From positions 1 through 12,589 of the forward strand of contig CAWEHT010000137.1 of assembly GCA_963808455.1 (NCBI GenBank): DNA of 12,589 bases, given 5' to 3'. Made by a program: the position numbers and the translations under genes. Positions 1 through 6,606 of this stretch are shown here, one piece after another. The notes beneath the pieces were generated by a model. It made no database searches. It was given only the letters and a program-made list of their open reading frames with translations, and was not told where the DNA came from. Positions within the stretch are counted from its first letter, which is position 1. The number at the start of each line of letters is the position of its first letter. The DNA comes from CAWEHT01 sp963808455. Its GTDB lineage: Bacteria; Chloroflexota; Anaerolineae; CG2-30-64-16.

Positions 1-78
1 TTACTTGCCGGCCGGCTCCGCGCTCTGCTACCGTAAAGCGCGCAGGCGCAATGATCCCTTGGCCCGGAAGAGAGGCCC

Positions 79-293
79 ATGTATCAGCAACGTGTGCGCG
101 AGTTATATCCCCAGCTGTCCCCCGCTTATCGCCGGATCGCCGACTTTTTGATGGAACATTATCGCGAGGCAGCGTTCATGACCGCCGCGCAGATCGGCCA
201 AGCCACCCAGGCCGATACCACCGCTGTGGTCCGTTTCGCCCGAACGGCTGGGGTGATGCAACCCAGGATGGGCTGGGACTGGAGAGCGAGTAG
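79..293 (+). pseudogene. Truncated RpiR/MurR-family transcriptional regulator (N-terminal HTH only)
   Basis: Residues 1 to about 56 read as the N-terminal helix-turn-helix domain of the RpiR family: LSPAYRRIADFLMEHYREAAF is followed by TAAQIGQATQADTTAVVRFA, the recognition-helix region. This family normally goes on with RLGYxGYPEL and then often a SIS sugar-phosphate-binding domain. Here similarity ends at about base 246. One base of slippage would give ERLG, after which a stop is met; another frame reaches a stop at 293. The literal frame from the ATG runs on to 480, but that tail has no family resemblance and lies antisense to the C-terminus of the glycosyltransferase. The purine-rich GGAAGAGAGG just before the ATG at 79 could serve as a ribosome binding site. 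Either a deletion removed the rest of the gene, or an assembly junction lies near 250-320. Family call good; gene intactness poor. Confidence 0.6.
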
Positions 294-321
294 GCTGCGC
301 TTTCCCCACCGGTTCGAGCCT

Positions 322-2054
322 TCACTCGCAATCGATCAAGAGGCCCAGGCACAAAAAGGCCAGAATATAGCCGAAATAGTTCTCATTGAGAAAACGCGAG
401 ACGAACATGTACGCCAGCAGAAGCAACGCGTGCAGCTTCAGCAAGCTCTGGCGGCCGTGTTGCTCTGGAACTGCCGATAGCACAAGAGAGCAAACAGGGG
501 CAGGCCGAGCAGCAATTCGGGGATCCAGAACGGCCAGTACACCAGGCGTGATCCCACCCAGCCCAACGCGATAACGAAGTTTGAGGCACCCCAGCCCCAG
601 ATCTGGTAAGAGGTGGCCGAGGTCCCCGCCGACCAGCTCCACACATCGTCGATCATCCGTGCCGGATTCCACACAAAATAGGGGCCGATGACCAATAAGG
701 CAGCCGCCAGGGCCGGCCAACCGCGGCGCACAGCGCGGCCCAGATAGGCCCCTGCCAGCGAGCCTTCCCTGCCGGGGCTGGCCAGGGGCGCCTCGGTCTT
801 CGGCTCGGCAGCGCGGCTCAGGGCTTTGGCCACGCCGGGCCCCGCGCTCCCCAGAGACAGGCCGGTTCGTCCGCTCGTTCCTTTGCGCCCCGGGCCGCCC
901 CCGGCCTCAGACGGGCCCCGCCAAGCCACCGCCGGGCGGGCCAGCAGCAGCACGTAGAACGGAGCCAGAAACCAGGCGGTGGGCTTGCTGGCACACGCCA
1001 GCCCGAAGGCCACCGCCGAAGCGGCGTACCAGGCCAGAGGATGCGGAGGAGAGCTTCGCCAGCAGGCCCCCCCAACCTCGGCCTCTCTCGCGCGCCGCCA
1101 CAACCACAAGCTCAAGACAACCCAGGCCAGCACGAAGCTATCATTTTGGCCGAAGATCAGGTCTGAGCCCATCATCGGATTGAGGCCGATCAGCATCAGC
1201 AGCAGCAAGCTTCCCTGCCACGCGCCGCGGGCGCGCGGCGTCCCGCCCGCGCTCGCCACCTCACGGTCCGCCGCATGATCCGGTGGGCCCGGCGCTCCTC
1301 GATCTAGCGGGCGGGCCAGGCCGGGCAGCAGAGCCAGGGTCAACGCGAACAGCAGCAAATAGACAAAACGCTGATCATACCAACCCCACAGCCGGTCGGC
1401 TGCCAGGCGAAAGGGCGCGGAAAAGAGGAAAGTCCACGGCAGATACGGATAGTGATAGAGCGCGCTGCGGAACTCGCTGTTACCCCAGGCGGCGAGGGCC
1501 GTCTTGGTGTAATCCTCCGCGTAAGGATTGCGTCCCTGGAGCAGGAAATCTATGGTCGCTTCGGTCTGAATCACGCCGCCGTCGTGACTATAGCTGGCCG
1601 GCCCGCTGCCGCGGCGCAAGAGCGTCAACTCCAGGCTGGGCGCAAACACCGTCAGCAACACGATGGCCCAGATCAGGCCCAGCTTGACGCGATAGGTGGC
1701 GCGCCCGGCAGGCGCCCATTCGGTGACCAGCAGATAGATCAGCCAGCAAGCTACTGCACCGGCCAACAATAGCAACACGATGGGGTCAAGAAAGCCCTGC
1801 TGCGCCAATAGTTTCATGGCCAGGGGCGACAACAAACGGCCAAGCCAGGGCTGCCGGGCCACGTCCTGCTGGAGCGACGGCAAGACCGCCGCGTTGGCCA
1901 GGCTATCGATCCTGGCCCACGCGATCAGGAGCACGCCCAACATCAACGCGTCCAGGCGCTTGTAGAAACGCGCCGCGCCAACCGCCTCGCCGGCGGGATG
2001 ACTGAGGGGCTCCACGGAGCCAGGTGCAGTGGGGCTGGGTGCCAGGTTGGCCAT
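322..2054 (-). CDS. Polytopic membrane glycosyltransferase, GT-C fold / GT87 (DUF2029)-like, frameshifted near the C-terminus
   Basis: The protein would transfer a sugar from a lipid-linked donor on the outer face of the membrane; donor and acceptor cannot be read from the sequence. It starts at the ATG at 2054 and has many hydrophobic segments (about residues 35-55, 90-110, 123-140, 230-245, 282-300, 306-320, 342-378, 445-465). HDGG at 157-160 followed by TEATIDFLLQGRNPY, and FGQND at 301-305 followed by a TM helix and ASKPTAW, are typical of the GT87/DUF2029 group. The first frame stops at 438, but the next frame holds an obvious continuation (SLLKLHALLLLAYMF, SRFLNENYFGYIL) ending at 322, so one base appears lost (or two gained) between about 440 and 475. 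The restored length is near 577 aa. Two loops (residues 251-282 and 381-434) are Gly/Pro/Arg-rich and look inserted. It is transcribed divergently from the Crp/Fnr gene. A general membrane protein without transferase activity remains possible. Confidence 0.7.
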
Positions 2055-2090
2055 GGGGCCGATTATAACACGCTTGTTTTTTCAGACCTA
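2055..2090 (-). promoter_or_regulatory. Extended -10 promoter of the glycosyltransferase gene, probably giving a leaderless mRNA
   Basis: Read on the minus strand, TGT-TATAAT occupies 2070-2062 and is followed by seven bases (cggcccc) before the ATG at 2054. A perfect -10 hexamer with an upstream TG and such a short gap puts the transcription start at or next to the start codon, leaving no room for a Shine-Dalgarno sequence. No convincing -35 is seen at the right distance (around 2085-2090), as is common with extended -10 promoters. The site overlaps the promoter of the divergent Crp/Fnr gene. Confidence 0.55.
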
Positions 2091-2102
2091 AAGCTCTATA
2101 AT
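2074..2102 (+). promoter_or_regulatory. Sigma70-type promoter of the Crp/Fnr gene
   Basis: TTGTTT at 2074-2079 and a perfect TATAAT at 2097-2102 are separated by 17 bp. The predicted start is near 2109, about 100 bases upstream of the start codon at 2208. The -35 lies inside the footprint expected for the divergent minus-strand promoter, so the two promoters probably cannot be occupied at the same time. Confidence 0.55.
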
Positions 2103-2107
2103 AAAGG

Positions 2108-2134
2108 GTGACGGTTTTCCGGCATGACCGTCAC
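2108..2134. promoter_or_regulatory. Perfect inverted repeat at the transcription start of the Crp/Fnr gene (candidate operator or 5' UTR hairpin)
   Basis: GTGACGGT at 2108-2115 and ACCGTCAC at 2127-2134 are exact reverse complements around an 11-base centre. The left arm begins right at the predicted start site (about 2109). As DNA it could be an operator for self-repression by the downstream regulator; as RNA it would be an 8-bp stem at the 5' end. The arms carry GTGA/TCAC half-sites like CRP sites, but the spacing is far wider than the six bases of a classical CRP site. The right arm overlaps a second palindrome, TCACGTGA (2131-2138). GTGCAGCGC also occurs twice in this leader (2141-2149 and 2170-2178). 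Confidence 0.4.
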
Positions 2135-2207
2135 GTGATTGTGCAGCGCCGGTCACCTGGCTCGGACGAGTGCAGCGCGCGGCCAACGCCGGGAGTAGTT
2201 GAAGCCG

Positions 2208-2876
2208 ATGGACGAGAAACTCGGGTATCTGTCTGACATGGAACTGTTCCGCGATCTTTCGGACCGCGATATGGCCGAACTGGACCGCATGACGACCCTG
2301 ACAACCGTGCCCAAGAACCGCGTCTTTTACCGCCCTGAGGAAGTCGGCGAAGTGCTGTTCTTGCTGAAACAAGGGCGCGTACAGCTTTATCGCATATCGC
2401 CGGAAGGCAAGAAGCTGGTGATCGCCACCCTCGGACCCGGGACGATCTTCGGCGAAATGGCGCTGCTCGGCCAGCAAATGCACAACACCTTTGCCGAGGC
2501 GTTGGACGATTGCCTGATCCTGGTCATGACCCGCTCCGACCTGGAGCGCCTGATCCTGGACAAGCCGGCGGTCGGTTTGCGGATGCTGGACATCACCGGC
2601 CGGCGGCTCCGCGACGCCGAGGGCCGGCTGGAGGACATGGCGTTCAAGGGCATCCCGGCCCGGCTGGCCTCATTGCTTCTGCGACTGGCGGCCGACCGTG
2701 GCTCCGGCGAGATCACTGGCCTGACCCATCAGGACCTCGCCGAAACGGTGGGCACCTATCGCGAGACGGCAACCCAGGTGCTCAACGACATGAAGGCGGA
2801 AGGGCTGATCGATATCGGCCGCAAGCGCATCGCCATCCTCGACACCGACCGCTTGCAAGGGCTCGCCGAAAGCTAA
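2208..2876 (+). CDS. Crp/Fnr-family transcriptional regulator
   Basis: A 222-aa protein with the usual two-domain plan. Residues about 12-120 form a cyclic-nucleotide-binding-type beta-roll (VLFLLKQGRVQLYR, then GTIFGEMALL at 78-87). Residues about 125-147 look like the dimer helix, and about 150-215 form the winged helix with LTHQDLAETVGTYRETATQVL at its core. In CRP the FGE motif is followed by an Arg and a Ser/Thr that hold the cAMP phosphate. Here the stretch is GQQMHNTFAEA, with no Arg, so classical cAMP binding is doubtful. There is no N-terminal cysteine cluster, so it is not an FNR-like Fe-S sensor. I chose the ATG at 2208 with GGGAG at 2191-2195; a TTG at 2199 is in frame but too close to that site. 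It lies between a divergent glycosyltransferase gene and a ferredoxin gene, either of which could be a target. The signal is unknown. Confidence 0.9.
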   Translation: MDEKLGYLSDMELFRDLSDRDMAELDRMTTLTTVPKNRVFYRPEEVGEVLFLLKQGRVQLYRISPEGKKLVIATLGPGTIFGEMALLGQQMHNTFAEALDDCLILVMTRSDLERLILDKPAVGLRMLDITGRRLRDAEGRLEDMAFKGIPARLASLLLRLAADRGSGEITGLTHQDLAETVGTYRETATQVLNDMKAEGLIDIGRKRIAILDTDRLQGLAES

Positions 2877-2881
2877 ATCCC

Positions 2882-2911
2882 TTGACAAACGCTTGTTCGC
2901 CCAGGTAGAAT
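2882..2911 (+). promoter_or_regulatory. Near-consensus sigma70 promoter of the ferredoxin gene
   Basis: A perfect TTGACA at 2882-2887 and TAGAAT at 2906-2911 (five of six bases of the -10 consensus) are 18 bp apart. It begins only six bases after the stop of the Crp/Fnr gene and leaves a leader of about 75 bases before the ferredoxin start at 2994. This is the best promoter in the window and suggests strong, constitutive-type expression. Confidence 0.75.
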
Positions 2912-2993
2912 ACTCGAAGGGTATCACGCACGACAGGCCGCACAAGCCTGTACCTGAAAATCGTGTCAATCCACCTTCTCAAGGAGGAGTAGA

Positions 2994-3266
2994 GTGACGC
3001 ATGTAATTTTCGACCTCTGCATCCGCGATGGAGCCTGCGTTGATGTCTGTCCAGTCGAATGCATCGTGCCAGGCGAGCCGGAGGCCGAATGGCCGTGGTT
3101 TTACATCGATCCTGACACTTGCATCGATTGCGGGGCCTGTATTCCCGAATGCCCGGTCGATGCGATCCGACCCGAGGAGGATCTGGCGCCAGAATACTTT
3201 GGCTCGACGGAGCTCAACGCGAAGTTCTTCCGGGAGGGGCCGGGATATACCGCCGTCCAGAAGTAA
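2994..3266 (+). CDS. Dicluster ferredoxin (two Fe-S cluster motifs)
   Basis: A 90-aa soluble electron carrier. The second motif, CIDCGACIPECP (C-x2-C-x2-C-x3-CP, about residues 43-54), is a textbook [4Fe-4S] site. The first, C8-x5-C14-x3-C18P with another Cys at 22, has unusual spacing like that of the 3Fe/7Fe dicluster ferredoxins, so the first site may hold either a [3Fe-4S] or a [4Fe-4S] cluster. About 35 residues follow, ending FFREGPGYTAVQK, as in related ferredoxins. The GTG start at 2994 is fixed by a near-perfect AAGGAGGAG at 2981-2989. It has its own strong promoter and is followed by hairpins and a terminator, so it appears monocistronic. The redox partner cannot be told from the neighbours. 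Confidence 0.92.
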   Translation: MTHVIFDLCIRDGACVDVCPVECIVPGEPEAEWPWFYIDPDTCIDCGACIPECPVDAIRPEEDLAPEYFGSTELNAKFFREGPGYTAVQK

Positions 3267-3279
3267 AGGCGCCTTGCCC

Positions 3280-3304
3280 GCCGGCATATTGGCAATGTGC
3301 CGGC
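3280..3304 (+). other. Stable hairpin directly after the ferredoxin gene
   Basis: GCCGGCATATT (3280-3290) and AATGTGCCGGC (3294-3304) pair over 11 positions with a single G-T wobble around a three-base loop. No T-run follows, so on its own it is not an intrinsic terminator. It may protect the ferredoxin mRNA 3' end, or act with the true terminator 20 bases further on. Confidence 0.55.
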
Positions 3305-3323
3305 CTTCAACGATAAGACTTGG

Positions 3324-3355
3324 CAGGCCTCTGCTCGCGCAGGGGCCTGGTTTTT
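3324..3355 (+). terminator. Rho-independent terminator of the ferredoxin transcript
   Basis: CAGGCCTCTGC (3324-3334), loop TCGC, then GCAGGGGCCTG (3339-3349) form an 11-bp stem with one wobble, followed by G and TTTTT (3351-3355). This separates the ferredoxin transcript from the dehydrogenase operon. Confidence 0.8.
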
Positions 3356-3439
3356 CCACCATGAGGTGGCCACCGAGGGACACTGAAGGCTCACCATGCA
3401 GCTCAGAGGCCCTTACGATTCGTGCCTGGAGCCTTGCCG

Positions 3440-4379
3440 ATGAAACTGGCTTTGCCCGCCGAGAAGATCGAAGAGTTGGCTCCACGCCTTCGGGAGTTGG
3501 CTCCCGGCGCGGCCTGGGTACCCATCGACACCAAGAGTCCTATCGCGGATGGTTCGGGGGTCGTGGTTTTGCTCTGCAGCCCCTTTTGGGATATCGACGC
3601 TCTGCTGGCGCGGTTGCCCGATCTGCGCTGGGTGCACGCCTTGAGCGCCGGCGTCGAGCGTGTCATCAGGCCGGAGATGGCGAAGCGGGGGATCATCTTG
3701 ACCAACTCGGCCGGCGCCTACTCGCACGCCATGGCGGAATCGGTGCTGGCCTCAATTCTGGCGGTCGCCAAATGCCTGCCGGAGCACATCCGTAACCAGC
3801 AAGAAGCGAAGTGGCGCACCTATTCCAAGACTGAGCTGCCGGGCAAGACCTTGGGCGTGTTGGGTCTCGGCAGCATTGGGCGCGACGCTGCCGGCCTGGC
3901 CAGGTCACTGGGCATGCGGACGATCGGCACGCTGCGCCACCCCCGGCCGTTGCCCGGGATTGACGCCGTCTTTTCTAGCGGCGAGGCGCCACGGGTAGCT
4001 GCCGAGAGCGATTTTCTGCTCGTGGCAGCGCCAAGCACACCTGCCACCCAGTGCCTGGTTGACGAGCCCGTGCTGCGCGCTATGCGGCCGGCGGCCTGGC
4101 TGATCAACGTCGCGCGGTTCGCTGGTCGATGAAAAGGCGCTCCTGCGCGCCCTGAACGAGCGTTGGCTCGCCGGCGCCTGCCTGGACGTGTTCGAGCAAG
4201 AGCCGTTGCCCTCAGACCACCCTTTCTGGCACATGCCCAACGTGCTCGTCACTCCGCACAACTCTGCTTACAGCCGGGAGAGCTTCGAGCGAGCTACCGA
4301 ACTCTTCCTAGACAATCTGGCGCGCTTCGTCGCCGGGCAGCCGCTGCGCAATGTGGTCAACCTGGGGGCCGGATATTGA
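3440..4379 (+). CDS. D-isomer-specific 2-hydroxyacid dehydrogenase, one frameshift
   Basis: An NAD(P)-dependent oxidoreductase interconverting a 2-hydroxyacid and a 2-oxoacid; the substrate cannot be assigned. Two frames are needed. The first (3440-4115) contains the catalytic N-lobe and the Rossmann motif VLGLGSIG with GLGSIG at residues 142-147. The second (from 4116) continues GSLVDEKALL. At the joint, GTCGCGCGGTTC would restore the family's NVARGSLVDE if one CG pair were added to the CG run, so a two-base loss is likely. The catalytic triad is visible: Arg226 (VAR), Glu253 (VFEQEPLP) and His274 (TPHNSA), numbered on the restored frame. Restored length is about 313 aa, normal for the family. 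I preferred the ATG at 3440 (GGAG at 3428-3431, eight bases away) to an in-frame GTG at 3422. A weak TACGAT at 3414-3419 could be a -10. The stop overlaps the next start. Confidence 0.85.
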
Positions 4380-4834
4380 GCGACCGCAGGAGCGACCGTC
4401 TCTATCCGGCACATCCTCTGGTGGGAGTCGGCGCTGTCGTCTGGAACGGCAGCCAGGTGCTGCTCGAGCGCCGGGGGCAGCCACCCGCTCAGGACTCGTG
4501 GGCGCTGCCTGGCGGGTTGATCGAGGTAGGCGAGACTGCCGAGGAGGCCTTGGCCCGCGAGGTCCGCGAGGAGTGCGGCATCGACATTCGCCGGGGCCCC
4601 ATGCTCGGCCTGTTCCAACCCATCGAACACGGCGATGATGGACGGGTGCGCTATCACTTCGTCGTCATCGATTTTCTGGCCTTCTACCTGGGCGGCAGGC
4701 TGACCCAGGGCGATGACGCTGCCGAGGTGCGCTGGGTCTTGCCGGAGGACCTCGATCAATATGCAGTAGCACCGGCAGGCCAGGAGATGATCGCGCGTGC
4801 GCTGGCCATCGTGCTCGGTCCGGCGGAGGCCTGA
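4376..4834 (+). CDS. NUDIX hydrolase
   Basis: A 152-aa pyrophosphohydrolase that cleaves a nucleoside diphosphate linked to another group (X), with Mg2+ or Mn2+. The full Nudix box G-x5-E-x7-REVREECGI is present at residues 47-69, after the strand VGVGAVVWNGSQVLLERR and the family-typical SWALPGG. ADP-ribose or another NAD-like dinucleotide is a common substrate of small NUDIX enzymes of this look, but the residues that decide this cannot be read. The start is taken as the TTG at 4376, which overlaps the dehydrogenase stop (TTGA) and gives LSDRRSDRLYPAHPLVGVG, a natural N-terminus. Longer in-frame readings from 4163 lie antiphase over the dehydrogenase and are not real. A GTG at 4421 would be too short. 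The start overlap implies translational coupling; XPB begins eight bases after the stop. Confidence 0.9.
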   Translation: MSDRRSDRLYPAHPLVGVGAVVWNGSQVLLERRGQPPAQDSWALPGGLIEVGETAEEALAREVREECGIDIRRGPMLGLFQPIEHGDDGRVRYHFVVIDFLAFYLGGRLTQGDDAAEVRWVLPEDLDQYAVAPAGQEMIARALAIVLGPAEA

Positions 4835-4841
4835 CAAAACT

Positions 4842-6599
4842 ATGTCCATGAACCCACTAAACCCGATCGTCGTTCAGAGCGATCGTTCGGTGTTGCTGGA
4901 GGTAGACAGCGCGCAGTATGCCGCGGCACGCGACGCGCTCGCCCGCTTCGCTGAATTGGAGAAAAGCCCCGAACACATCCACACTTATCGGCTTTCTCCC
5001 TTATCCCTTTGGAACGCCGCGGCGAGCGGCCTGACCGCCGACGAGATCCTCGACACCCTTTGCCGCTATGGCAAGTATGACGTTCCCAGCAACATCCAGG
5101 CAGACGTCCGCGACTACGTCAGCCGCTATGGCCGGCTGAAGCTGCGGCGCGGCCTCGAAGGCAGCCTGCTGCTGTCTGCCGAGGACCCGATCTTGCTCAT
5201 CGAAGTCGCCCGGCAGCGCAAGCTGCCAGCCGTACATCCTCGAGCATGTTGACGAGCACACGCTACGCCTCAATCCGGCCATGCGCGGGCACGTCAAGAA
5301 AGCCCTGGTGGATGTGGGCTATCCGGCGGAGGACCTGGCAGGCTACGTGCAAGGGGCCGCCCTTCCCTTGCATTTGCTGCCCACCCGCGCCTTACCGGTA
5401 CGCCCTTCCAGCTGCGCCACTACCAGGAGGAAGCGGTGGACGTCTTTCACGCTCAGGGAACCGCCCAGGGTGGTTCGGGGGTCATCGTGCTTCCCGGCGG
5501 CGCGGGCAAGACGATGGTCGGGATGGGAGCGATGGATCGCCTCCAGACCAACACGCTCATCTTGACCACCAACACCGTGGCCGTGCGCCAGTGGCAGGAA
5601 GAGCTGCTGGACAAGACGGACCTGTTGCCCGACGATATCGGCGAATACAGTGGCGACGTCAAAGAGATCCGCCCAATCACCATCGCTACCTATCAGATCC
5701 TCACCTATCACAATCGAAGAAACGGCAACAGCGCAGACGGCGAGGGCGAGGATACTTCGCTGGAAGAGTTTCCGCACTTCAAGCTGTTCAACGAGCGCGA
5801 CTGGGGGCTCATCATCTATGATGAGGTGCACCTACTGCCCGCGCCGGTATTCAGGATCACGGCCGAGCTGCAGGCACGCCGCCGGCTGGGCCTGACTGCG
5901 ACCCTGGTGCGCGAGGATGGCCGCGAGGAAGATGTGTTTGCCCTGATCGGGCCCAAGAAATACGATGTGCCCTGGAAGGACCTGGAGCGCCAGGGCTGGA
6001 TTGCCACGGCCCATTGTCACGAGATCCGTCTGAGCATGAGCCCCGAACGCCGCCTGGAATATGCCCTGGCGGACAGCAAAGTGCAGTACGCCGTAGCCGC
6101 CACCGATCCCCGCAAGACGCCGATCGTGGAACAGCTCCTGGCCAGGCATAGCAATGACCAGGTGCTGGTTATCGGCACTTACCTGCAACAGTTGGAAGAC
6201 CTGGCCGGCCACCTGCACGCCCCGCTGCTGACCGGGAAGACCCCTGTGCGCGAGCGTCAGAAACTATATGCTGCCATACGCTCCGGCAAGCTGCGCACCC
6301 TGGTGGTTTCCAAGGTCGCCAATTTCGCGATCGATCTGCCCGACGTCAGCGTCGCCATCGAGATCAGCGGGACCTTTGGGTCGCGGCAGGAAGAAGCGCA
6401 GCGCCTTGGGCGCATCTTACGCCCAAAGCGCGACCGGCGCCCGGCGCATTTCTATGCTCTCGTGATGCGCGATACCAAGGATCAGATGTTCGGTGCCCGG
6501 CGCCAGATGTTCCTGACCGAGCAGGGTTACAAGTACGAGATCCTGTACGAGGATGACCTGGCAGCGTATGACCCCGAACATGACGCGGCGAGTTGGTGA
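4842..6599 (+). CDS. XPB/Rad25-type DEAD/DEAH-box DNA helicase (SF2, ERCC3 family), two frameshifts
   Basis: An ATP-driven 3'-5' DNA helicase or translocase of the XPB family, linked to DNA opening in repair and, in eukaryotes, TFIIH. Restored length is 585 aa. The N-terminal XPB module (about residues 7-160) starts NPIVVQSDRSVLLEVD and includes YDVPSNIQADVRDYVSRYG. Then come Walker A LPGGAGKT (217-224), DEVH (327-330), LTATLVREDG with the XPB 'RED' motif at 357-359, and motif VI QRLGRILRPK (520-529). The end, FLTEQGYKYEILYE, is typical. Two indels break it: an extra G near 5232 (LPA then YILEHVDEH resumes in the next frame) and a missing base near 5390 (before FQLRHYQEEAVDVF). They cancel out, so the rest reads in the starting frame. 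Walker A has Gly where many XPBs have Cys (LPCGAGKT), which still fits GxxxxGKT. The GGAGG at 4825-4829 is 12 bases upstream; the second ATG at 4848 may be used. Confidence 0.92.
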
Positions 6600-6606
6600 G
6601 CCGGCC

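Noticed and set aside
1..30. Tail of a minus-strand gene ending with the TAA complement at 1-3
   Set aside because: An in-frame stop is met within ten codons (28-30), so no gene end can be supported. The GCCGGCCGGC palindrome at 7-16 is too short to call.
3028..3795. Plus-strand open frame of 255 codons across ferredoxin, terminator and dehydrogenase
   Set aside because: It runs through two well-supported genes in another frame and through the terminator hairpin; its composition is random-like.
4100..4140. Programmed ribosomal frameshifting in the dehydrogenase (and similarly in XPB and the O-antigen ligase)
   Set aside because: No slippery heptamer, upstream Shine-Dalgarno-like stimulator or downstream stem was evident at the joint, and several unrelated genes are broken in the same way, which points to sequence errors.
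4163..4375. N-terminal extension of the NUDIX gene
   Set aside because: The extra codons lie over the C-terminus of the dehydrogenase in another frame and resemble no NUDIX N-terminus; the overlapping TTG start explains the gene fully.
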